Assembly (NCBI GenBank): GCA_014529385.2
Contig: CM043965.1
Location: 61,679,433-61,743,432, forward strand
Direction of reading: 5' to 3'
From: Adiantum capillus-veneris
Lineage: Eukaryota > Streptophyta > Polypodiopsida > Polypodiales > Pteridaceae
Length of the DNA stretch: 64,000 nucleotides
This document shows positions 54,676 to 63,152 of this stretch, one piece after another. Both the position numbers and the translations under genes were made by a program. Every line of letters begins with the position of its first letter. Positions within the stretch are counted from its first letter, which is position 1. The notes under the pieces are model-generated. The model searched no databases. It worked only from the letters and a program-made list of their open reading frames with translations, and had not been told where the DNA came from.

Positions 54676-56055
54676 CCTATTCGAGAGAGAAGGGAGAACG
54701 AATCTTATGACGGACCGGAGGATGCAAAAAAAGTTGATTTACCAGCTCCAGGTGAGACACCTAGACCGGTGTACATAGCCACGGATTTGTCTCCAGGCGA
54801 GGAAGAGAGACTTTTGAGTCTTCTCAGAGAGTACAGGGATGTGTTTGCATGGTCTTATAAGGACTTAAAGGGAGTTGACCCATCGATATGCCAACACACA
54901 ATCCCACTGAAACAAGACGCAAAGCCTAGCAGACAGAGACCATACACATATAATGATACATTTGCTAAGCGAATCAAAGAAGAGATAGATAAGCTAATGG
55001 AAGCTGAATTCATATACGAGATTGAACACACCGATTGGGTATCTCCGATTGTGGTAGTACCCAAGAAAAACGGAAAACTCCGGGTGTGTGTCAACTTAAA
55101 GAAAGTGAATGCTGCAACAATCAGGGACAATTATCCCCTGCCGAAAACTGATCATGTTCTAGAGCGTGTATCAGGGAAAACAGCATACTCTTTTCTTGAT
55201 GGTTTTTCAGGATATAACCAGCTAGCCATAGTACTGGAAGATCAACATAAAACAGCTTTTGCAACGGAGTGGGTAATTTATGCTTATCGGGTTATGCCTT
55301 TTGGTCTAACCAATGCTCCCGCAACCTTCCAGAGGCTGATGACGCATGCTTTCAAAGAATACTTAAGGTTGTTTCTAGAAATATACATGGATGACTTATG
55401 TGTACATTCTCTTCTGAGAGATGAGCATCTAGAACACCTAAGAAAAGTATTTGACAAATGTAGGACATATCACATTTGTCTCAATCCTGAGAAATGTGTG
55501 TTTATGATCCGACAGGGCAGAATTCTGGGACATATTGTCTCACAAAACGGAATATCCACGGATTTAGAGAAGATAAAAGTTATAGTGGATATGCCTAGAC
55601 CAACCAATGCGAAACAAGTACAGAGCTTTATGGGACATTGCGGATATTATAGACGATTCATTTACATGTACTCTATAATAGGCCAACTACTTTACAGGCT
55701 AATAGTGAACTTTGAATGGACAGAGGAGTGTGAGGAATCGTTCAAGAAATTGAAAGAGGCACTCATTACTGCTCCAGTCTTGAAATCACCAGATTGGGAG
55801 AAGATATTCCATGTGCATATAGATGCTTCGGCATATGCAATAGGATGCATTCTGGCTCAACCAGAAGAAGGAAACATGGATTTTCCTATCTGTTACGCCA
55901 GTCGACAGCTCAACAAGGCAGAGAAGAATTACACCACAACAGAGCGAGAGGGATTAGGAATGATATATGCTGTGAAGAAATTTCGGCATTATCTTCTGGG
56001 CCAACAAGTTTGTGTTTTTTACGGATCACCAAGCCTTGCTCTACCTAGTGAATAA
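54676..56055 (+). CDS. element B: reverse transcriptase and RNase H
   Basis: The frame has PVYIATDLSPGEEERLLSLL (pre-RT), EAEFIYEIEHTDWVSPIVVV, RVCVNLKKVNAATIRDNYPL, SFLDGFSGYNQL, MPFGLTNAPATFQRL and the catalytic box YMDD at 55384-55395. RNase H follows: FHVHIDASAYAIGCILAQ and NYTTTEREGLGMIYAVKKF. A +1 frameshift near 56000-56010 moves the last RNase H motif (TDHQAL) to the next frame, so this frame ends at 56055 in unrelated residues. The enzyme copies RNA to DNA and degrades the template. Unlike element D, no second RNase H is seen. Confidence 0.9.
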   Translation, partial: PIRERRENESYDGPEDAKKVDLPAPGETPRPVYIATDLSPGEEERLLSLLREYRDVFAWSYKDLKGVDPSICQHTIPLKQDAKPSRQRPYTYNDTFAKRIKEEIDKLMEAEFIYEIEHTDWVSPIVVVPKKNGKLRVCVNLKKVNAATIRDNYPLPKTDHVLERVSGKTAYSFLDGFSGYNQLAIVLEDQHKTAFATEWVIYAYRVMPFGLTNAPATFQRLMTHAFKEYLRLFLEIYMDDLCVHSLLRDEHLEHLRKVFDKCRTYHICLNPEKCVFMIRQGRILGHIVSQNGISTDLEKIKVIVDMPRPTNAKQVQSFMGHCGYYRRFIYMYSIIGQLLYRLIVNFEWTEECEESFKKLKEALITAPVLKSPDWEKIFHVHIDASAYAIGCILAQPEEGNMDFPICYASRQLNKAEKNYTTTEREGLGMIYAVKKFRHYLLGQQVCVFYGSPSLALPSE

Positions 56056-58543
56056 ACCATGCAATACCGGGAGAATAGTGAGATGTTTCATTATCTTACT
56101 GGAATTCGACTTCCCGGTAGTAGTAAAGAAAGGAAAAACACATCTTAGAGCTGATCATCTTTAGCGATTGACGAATGGAAAAGACCCTATAGGAGTAGAT
56201 GACGACATGCCAGACGCGTACTTGTTCAACATAGAAATGATACCGAAGTGGTCTCAAAATGTCGTTAGCCTATTAACCTATGGAGGAGAGTTTGATAAAA
56301 GAGAATACAACCAGAAACATATTGCTATTCAGCAATCCAAGAATCTTCAATTGGTTGCAGGAAGGTTGTATCAATTGGAAAATGATCATGTTTTACGACT
56401 ATGCATCAATCCTGAGGAATATAATATATATCTGCGCGAAGCACATGTTCAAGAATGTGCATTTCATTGTTCAAGAAGGAACACATATAGGAATTTGTTA
56501 CAATTGGGAGTCTATTGGCCAGGAATGAAAGAAAGCGTACATGAATATGTCACTGTATGTATTGTATGTTCATCAAAACCGCCAGCAGAGTATTCGACAT
56601 TATATCAGATAATGATCGCTCCAGAATGGAGTCAGTATATTGTTGAATATCTCACAAATAGAACTTTCCCAGAAGGAACGTCAAAAGCTCGTCAGAAATC
56701 TGTAGAGACAGAAGCTAGAGATTACGCTTTAATAGGAGATCAACTCTATAAGAGAGGTAAAGACAACCAGCTTAGGATTTGCGCATCAGAGTCTGAGTAT
56801 GTGATAATCCTGGAGCAAGCTCATGGAGGAGTAGGTGGAGGCCATTTCTCAGGTGATAAGACAACAAAACTTGTCTTAGCCGCAGGAATATGGTGGCCAA
56901 CATTACATATGGACGCTGAGGAATACGTTAAACGGTGTGATGACTGTCAGCGGACCAAAGTACCACTTAAAAGAGATGATATGCCGCTTAGACCAATGAT
57001 GGGGGCAAGAGCTTTTGCAAAATGGGGGATTGATTATGTTGGACCCATTTCACCTCCTGCATATAAGACTCATGCACAATACATCGTTGTGGCTACAGAC
57101 TATCTAACAAAGTGGGTCGAAGCAAAGGCAACTCAAAAAGCGGATGCCAGGACCACGGCACAATTTCTATATGAATACGTCTTTGTACGATATGGATTGC
57201 CAATAGAAATTGTGAGTGATCGAGGCACACATTTTATAAATGAAGTGATAAAGATACTTCTAGATGAACTCATGGTAATCCATAGGAAATCAGCCCCGTA
57301 TCATCCACAAGCAAACGGACAAGCTGAAGCAATAAACAAAACCATATGCACGGTCCTTACGAAGATTGTATCTGAGTCGAGAACTGACTGGGACCAGAAG
57401 TTGCATTCAACATTATGGGCATATAGGGTAGCATATAAAACATCAATAGGAACGACCCCATATAACATGGTTTTTGGGCTAAATGCTATCTTACCAATAG
57501 AATTCTTGATTTCAACCTTAAGGGTGGCTAAGGATCTAGAGTGGACAGGGCACGAGCTTTCTGATAGAATAGATGACCTGGAAAAGCTAGACGAGCTTCG
57601 CCTAAAAGCAGTAGCTTCTATCTACGCTCAAAAAAGGCGACAAAAAGAATTTTTTGATAGGCATGTGCGGACTAAAGAGTTTAAGGTTGGGGACTATGTC
57701 CTAGTTTACACTCTGAAACAGCATGCTAAGAAGCTTAAAAAGCGAGGGATGGGACCTCTAGTGATTAAAGATCTATCACCAAGTGGAGCCGTCAAGCTTG
57801 CTACATTAGACGGAGAAGAAATGCCCAATTGGATTAGTGGATGCAGAGTGAAAAAGTATCTTTTGCCGCTAACCCAAGACATGCTTCTCAAAATACATCA
57901 AGAAAAGCTGCGTGTCCAGAAAAAGAAAACGATTGTGGAGGAAGCGCAAGCCGAGGCGAAGGAAAGAATGGAGAAAAGAAGACTACTGCGTCAGAAACAG
58001 CGCAATGAAGGAGCAATACGAATAAACGCAGCCAGTATAACAGAAATGGATAATGACAAAGAAGAACCCATCATTGAATGCAAAGTAGGAACCAACCAAA
58101 TCAAAGCCAGAGCACTATTGGATTCAGGAGCTCAAGCTAACCTACTTTCACTCAGTTTATATAGACAATTGACAAATGACACTAAATTACAAACTGCCAA
58201 GCAAAAGTTAAAGAGTTACTCTGAGAATTCAATCAAAACTGTCGGATGCACAGTTTTACATATACAGATTAACCAGTATGTGTATCCTCATATACAGATT
58301 AACCAGTATGTGTATCCTCATATGTTTTACGTGGTTGAAGACCAAGCTACACAACATCCATTATTGCTAGGACAACCATGGCAGAAGCAATACAATGCAA
58401 TGATTGACTGGAATTCTAAATCAGTGCTTATCAGATACGAAGGTGAAAGTCAATCAGTTAAGTTCACCAAAGGAGCAGAGCCAACTCCAAAGGAAGAATC
58501 CAAGCACAAAGGTAAACAACAACCAGCGAAAAAGAAGAAGTAA
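56010..58543 (+). CDS. element B: RNase H end, integrase with double zinc module, second protease-like domain
   Basis: After the frameshift, the last RNase H motif is followed by HLRADHL and a TAG (56162-56164), then a 791-residue frame from 56168. A first HHCC module has His93, His100, Cys131, Cys134; a second has His219, His226, Cys257, Cys260. The integrase core has Asp289 (WGIDYVGP), Asp351 (IVSDRGTHF) and Glu387 (NGQAEAIN), a DD35E triad. A GPF/Y-like segment is KKLKKRGMGPLVIKDLSPSG (523-540). Residues about 632-760 hold a retropepsin-like domain, LLDSGAQANLL (Asp652) and LLLGQPWQKQYN (732-743). A 30-bp in-frame duplication (HIQINQYVYP twice) sits at 58259-58318. The end is Lys-rich. Confidence 0.88.
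58061..58447 (+). other. second retropepsin-like domain of element B (post-integrase)
   Basis: Pattern: PIIECKVGTNQIKARALLDS then GAQANLLSLSLYRQL, a central TVGCTVLHIQIN strand-like part, and PLLLGQPWQKQYNAMIDW. This is the usual retropepsin order: hydrophobic strand, D-S-G-A, flap region, then L-L-G-x-P-W. Element A carries the corresponding domain (23450-23830). It is distinct from the first protease at 53389. The catalytic residues look intact apart from the inserted duplicate of 10 residues. Confidence 0.78.
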
Positions 58544-59179
58544 TGGCAACCAAAAGTTTCTATACAACCGGATTACTCTTCGACGAGGAATTCTCAACAG
58601 TGGATAAGGAAGACAAGCAATAATATAACAGCTCAACCTTGGGAAAAAACGGAGTCAAAGTTGGTATGGAGACCAAAAAAGGTTGTGCCAGAGAACACAA
58701 AGGTGGAAAACAGAGTCTTCAATACCAGACAACAGAGTGATTCCAGACAATCAAGGACAGTGAAACAGATCTGGATTCCAAAGAAGTTCATGACGGCACA
58801 AAGCTATAGCAAGCAAATTTGGATCCCAAAGAATTGTACACAGGAACTCCCTTCAGTACAATCAACGGAAACTCCTAGGTATTTCAAGTCGAGGAAATCA
58901 ACACAAAGAACAAAGCAGGTTTGGGTCGCAAAGAGTTTGTGGCAAGCACAAGTGAAGCGGAAGCAGATTTGGATTGTAAAAAAGAACAAAAAAGTAAAGA
59001 AGAATCCATCTACTGATTCTACTACCGAAGTGCCAAAACCAACCCAAAACTCGACCACCAATCCTTCAATCAAACAAAGAGCAGCTTTATTGGAAAGACT
59101 GTTGTATCATCGCTCTACAATTGCAATGGGAACTTATGACCAAAACAACTACAATGCTTCGCCCACAGACACTTCATAG
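58544..59179 (+). CDS. element B: basic tail with K-x-I/V-W-x-x-K repeats
   Basis: This is in the same frame as the integrase part, after one TAA (58541-58543). Repeats include WQPK, LVWRPKKV, KQIWIPKKF, KQIWIPKN, KQVWVAKS and KQIWIVKK, spaced about 15-30 residues. Between them the sequence is Ser/Thr/Gln/Arg-rich and looks disordered. The part before 58661 has no ATG, so it would need readthrough or be the end of the polyprotein. Element A has matching repeats (23132-23404). I do not recognise the domain. An RNA- or DNA-binding role is only a guess from charge and aromatic spacing. Confidence 0.6.
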   Translation, partial: WQPKVSIQPDYSSTRNSQQWIRKTSNNITAQPWEKTESKLVWRPKKVVPENTKVENRVFNTRQQSDSRQSRTVKQIWIPKKFMTAQSYSKQIWIPKNCTQELPSVQSTETPRYFKSRKSTQRTKQVWVAKSLWQAQVKRKQIWIVKKNKKVKKNPSTDSTTEVPKPTQNSTTNPSIKQRAALLERLLYHRSTIAMGTYDQNNYNASPTDTS

Positions 59180-59199
59180 TCGTCCGGGAGGACTCAGAC

Positions 59200-59214
59200 T
59201 AGGAGGGGGGGAGG
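59200..59214 (+). other. polypurine tract candidate of element B
   Basis: AGGAGGGGGGGAGG lies 20 bases after the coding tail. No LTR-like start follows, so it may be an internal tract rather than the one before the 3' LTR. Confidence 0.5.
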
Positions 59215-60719
59215 TATACAGGTATACAGGAGCTACAAAGCAGCTACCAGCGACAAAAACAAAGAAAAACAAAAATTATATTACAAGGGAAGTGTCTTAC
59301 ATGCTTTTGTAATTTTTATGTTTGATTGCGGATATTGATAATATTTATGCCCTTATATACCTTGTTTTGCAACAAGAAGAGATCAAATGATGAATTTGGG
59401 TCTCTAGACGTGTAAATATCACTAAATAAGAGTGTGTTTGGAGCTAAAAAGTGGTAATCCAAGTCCAGAAATCACAAATAAGTGTATATTCATATACACA
59501 GGGTTACCAGCTATTTATTGTGTATGTTTGGAATTTTTTGGCTTCAATTTGCTATTTTTCTTTATTTTTGATGATTTTCTTAATAAAAGTAAAAGAAAAA
59601 TAAAAAAAGCAGGTGAAACGAGATCGGAAAAAAGAAAAGAATAAACGGTGATGATCCTAATGACAAGGGCAACCCATGGTAAAAATTGAGTACAATTCGG
59701 GAAAAGTTGCGGGAAGCCCGAAATGACAGAATTTTGGCAAAGTGGACAGATTTCTCGGAAACAGGTCAAACAGAGTCCAAATTGAGAAATTTCAAATCCT
59801 AAAGTGCATTTCACGACAAGATAGGAGCACATGTCAAATTTGGTAACAAGTGATCCGGGAAGTCCGAAGTTAAGTATTTTTCACTTCACTTTCAAGCTCA
59901 TTTCCACTATTACCTTCTTGGAGAGAGCAAAGAGCACACAGGAGCATCCAACCTTCTACAGCCTTCTACGACTGCTACGAGAGCTCAGATGACACCAGAC
60001 ATGAGAGGTAGACTCGTTGCCATAAGCTTTTGATGCTTATCATTAACTTTTGTCGCGAAAACTGACCAAAACCAAGAAACAAGAGCAGACGGGGAATGCG
60101 GTAGAATGCTAGGTAGTGGCACAACCGCCTAACCAAACCTTGCAAGAACTTATAGGTGGGTTACCCTAGTATAGAAGATGGGTTTCTAACACTCAAAGCT
60201 CGAGAAAGAACGACTGGAAAAACCCTAGGTCAACAGAGCCTGCAAGAGGCAAACAGGAAAAAGTTGTCGAAACGACACAAAACTTCTCAGGAAGCTTAAC
60301 AACATCGAGGGCAATGCAACCATGGAGTATCTCCCGGTTTGGACCACCAAAAGTGGGTCAAAACAACCGATTCGACGACAAACACACAAAGCGTCATTTT
60401 GGCATAACGGCTGAAATTGACGACCGAATGAAATGAAACTTCACAAGCAGCTTCAAATATACATGGATGACTTATGTTTGCAAGCAAAACCCAAAAGAAA
60501 GCTGATTCACTTACCGATGGTGAAAAAGACGCTTTCGGGCAACCAAATGGAGAAAGATGGAGAACGGGGAGCCAAAGTCAAGTCCAACCAAATAGATGGC
60601 TTCACAACATATCCAATGAGTTGGAAATGCAACTCTCGAGAAGAAAAGTTGAAGAAATTCAACCCCACGGCAAAGAGACGACTTCGGAGACTGAAATGCC
60701 TATAAGGGGGCTTTTTAGC
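59215..60719 (+). other. 3' untranslated region of element B
   Basis: No intact coding region. Pieces such as GTCAAACAGAGTCCAAATTG (59766 region) resemble the 5' UTR array units. A 23-bp exact copy of the reverse transcriptase YMDD-coding stretch lies at about 60457-60479, inside a short frame (60433-60705). Confidence 0.6.
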
Positions 60720-61330
60720 TAAACTGATGACTTTTTAAGTTGAAAACTAGTTAGCAGGGCTTAGGGCACTAGCACAAAGCATTCTTTGCACAAAAGGACC
60801 AACATTTCAAGAAAAGACATCATATGCGTATGATGTCTCACAGCATGAATTTCACATCCATTTCAACATTTGAGTGCATAACCTCATTCCACATGTTAAT
60901 CACATCCTATGAACCAAGTATCATGAGAATTGGAGTTAGAAAACCCAAGGAAAACCAAAAAGACGCAAAGTAAGCCATAAAATTGATTTTTGGTCCTAAT
61001 TTTGTCAAAATAACTCCAAACTCAATGAAACTTTGTAGGATTGTTGATTAACACATCTACAAGCTATCTGGAACCAAAAAGCACCATTTTGACACAAAAG
61101 ACATCATACGTGTATGATGTCTATTTGCACTTACAGAGCCAAAACTGCTCATGTGTCATCATACATCCATTATATATATCTAATACATGCTACATATGAA
61201 ATTTGGAACCATTTGGTCAAGTGGATCACCCCATTAGCCCAATTGAGGGAAAATCCTTCACTTAAAGCCTATTTTTGGCCCAAATCCAACATACTCAAGT
61301 CCAAACCAAGATTTGAGTAGATATAGTCCT
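60720..61330 (+). repeat. element B: 3' UTR palindrome array (two palindromes)
   Basis: Copies of the GACATCATACG palindrome centre at about 60827 and 61110, 284 bp apart, each with one changed base in the central ACGCGT (ATGCGT and ACGTGT). Same palindrome family and spacing as 48540-49500. Confidence 0.88.
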
Positions 61331-61337
61331 TCACTAG

Positions 61338-61571
61338 CACTACAAGAGGCTCTTCATATTAGCGCCGCTCACACAGCGACGCTCAAAAAAAAATATCCCG
61401 ACGTCGCTATGAGCGTCGCTATAAGCGTCGCTATGAGCGTCGCAAATTCCTTTGTAAATTTGCGACACTCATAGCGACGCTTATAGCGACGCTCATAGCG
61501 ATGCCGGCTGGGGTAAAAAAATAACCGAACGCGCCCAAAAACTCAGATCTCAGATCTGAGTTTTTTGGCGC
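61338..61571. repeat. CACTA terminus and subterminal inverted repeats
   Basis: AGCGACGCTC-type motifs recur at least seven times on both strands. Two large inverted repeats follow: arms 61403-61448 and 61457-61502 (46 nt, two mismatches, 8-nt loop), and arms 61531-61550 and 61552-61571 (about 20 nt, one mismatch, 1-nt spacer). Subterminal repeats are where CACTA proteins bind in En/Spm. Confidence 0.88.
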
Positions 61572-61589
61572 CCTCAAGCAAGGAACAGG

Positions 61590-61648
61590 TAACGCTCTCC
61601 CTCACTCTCTCTCTCTCTGTCTCTCTCTCTCTCTCTCTTTTTCTTCTC

Positions 61649-61681
<33 letters not shown>

Positions 61682-61802
61682 AGAGGAAGGAGAGCCAGGT
61701 ATGCTCCTTCCCTCTCCTCATTCTCATGTTCCCTTCCCCTCTTTCTCTCTCCCTCTCTCTCTCTCTCACACACACACATACACACACACACATAGTGTTT
61801 TT

Positions 61803-61833
<31 letters not shown>

Positions 61834-62065
61834 TACAAACAAAAACAAAAACGCACACACACATACATAAACAAAGAATGCACACACACATTGAGAGAGA
61901 AAAAGAGAGAGAGAGCATGCATAAACAAAAAACGCACGCATTGAGAGAGGAAAAGAGAGAGAGAACATGCATAAACAAAAAACGCACACATTGAGAGAGG
62001 AAAAGAGAGAGAAAACATGCATACGATCCAAAAAAACGCACACACATTGAGAGAGAAAGAGAGAG
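61590..62065. repeat. mixed CT, CA and GA microsatellites
   Basis: CT runs near 61600-61640, CA runs at 61651-61676 and 61767-61792, GA runs to 62065, and an imperfect repeat of about 55-60 bp containing CATGCATAAACAAAAAACGCA and TTGAGAGAG units (61880-62060). Apparent open frames here are repeat artefacts. Confidence 0.9.
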
Positions 62066-62325
62066 AAACTAATTTAACGTCGTAAGAAACTAATTAAAAT
62101 TAAAAGACCTAAAGATCTAGCCGACGAGGAGTTGAACTCAAGACCTATTATTCAAGAGGGAAATGGCATAATCAATCTATCATACTTGGCATGGGTGATA
62201 GAAAGATTATACCATTTATCTCTTTTTATTGGCACACACATCCGCACACGCGCACACACACAAGAAGAAGAGAGTTATAACGTCGTAGGAAACTATCTTA
62301 AAAGACGTTAAAGATTAGGTTATAT

Positions 62326-62705
62326 GTAGACTTACATTAAATTAGATTTAGGTTTATTTTTAACTAGATTTATGTTTATTTAAGCTAGATTTAGATTTAC
62401 GTTATATTAGATTAGATTTAGGTCTCCATAGACTGCAATGCCTGCATGAAGCGGGTGAAGAAAGCCCTCAATGGAATATAGGGTATTGCTGCCTTCACTC
62501 ATGGTGGGCTCCGTCGATCCAAAAGTACTGGTGAAATGTTTTCAGAAGATAGGGAAGAAGGTGGATCTTCAGGACGGCAAGAGTCACTACATCCCCGACA
62601 CAATGACCATCTAGACAACCTCTAGTCATTAGACTTACGTTAAATTAGATTTAGCTTTATTTTTAGTTAGATTTACGTTTATTTAGATTTACGCTTATTT
62701 ACGTT
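62326..62705. repeat. direct repeats flanking a captured gene fragment
   Basis: AGACTTACATTAAATTAGA (about 62328) and AGACTTACGTTAAATTAGA (about 62630) begin two AT-rich blocks of about 75 bp rich in TTTAGGTTTATTTTTA-like and TTAGATTTACG pieces. They bracket the heavy-metal-domain fragment. Confidence 0.75.
62425..62612 (+). pseudogene. captured host gene fragment: heavy-metal-associated (HMA) domain
   Basis: One frame reads DCNACMKRVKKALNGI then a stop and GI; the next frame reads VGSVDPKVLVKCFQKIGKKV then DLQDG. These are the two halves of a plant HMA (HIPP-type) domain: metal-binding CxxC helix and the closing VGxVDPxxVxKxxxKxGKKxxL segment. The middle strand is shortened, with a stop and frameshift, so it is not functional. 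Such proteins bind metal ions in plant cytosol or nucleus. The fragment has no relation to the transposase and lies between direct repeats inside the CACTA element. Confidence 0.75.
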
Positions 62706-62998
62706 AGATCGAGTCCACGCAAGAATTACTTACGGTTTAGGGTTTAGAGTTAGACGAACAGTGAAAAGATCTACTGTGAAAAGATGTTAAGATGAAGTGA
62801 AGTGCTACAGCTAGAGAAGAGGCAAAGGGGTTTTGTCCACTACATGCAGTATCATGTAGACGTGGGTGTGTAGATTTCTTGTACCCACAAATATAGGTAT
62901 TGACCAATAAAGACGAGATTATAACCCGGTGGTTCTGATCTCCGTGCACCTCTAGACTGAGGTGTGCGGGGATTGGACATGACTAGAGAATGTGAGGT

Positions 62999-63000
<2 letters not shown>

Positions 63001-63079
<79 letters not shown>
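63001..63079. repeat. (AG)n microsatellite
   Basis: About 40 uninterrupted AG units just upstream of the transposase gene, followed by interrupted units to about 63090. Confidence 0.97.
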
Positions 63080-63085
<6 letters not shown>

Positions 63086-63152
63086 GATAAGACGAAGAAT
63101 GCCAATAGAATATTAAATTTGTTGTCCAGGTTATAAGTTTTTTATCATCATT

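Larger units (their letters stand above)
47191..61337 (+). mobile_element. element B: large Ty3/gypsy retrotransposon, interrupted 3' by a CACTA element
   Basis: Order: 5' LTR (ending 48112), primer site, 5' UTR palindrome array, gag, first protease, reverse transcriptase, RNase H, double zinc module plus integrase, second protease-like domain, basic repeat tail, long 3' untranslated region with another palindrome array. The coding region spans 49537-59179 with five in-frame stops and one frameshift, which is well preserved for its length. No 3' LTR appears before the CACTA terminus at 61338, so it is presumably beyond the window. It is a relative of element A. Confidence 0.88.

Noticed and set aside
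61543-62047. 166-residue and 147-residue minus-strand frames, Phe/Leu/Cys-rich, resembling membrane proteins
   Set aside because: They are translations of CT, CA and GA repeats in the CACTA element, open in several frames at once.
62105-62150. GAACTCAAGACC motif, also at 9010-9060, resembling a tRNA B-box in reverse complement
   Set aside because: No A-box or tRNA cloverleaf could be drawn nearby; a SINE origin is possible but not supportable.
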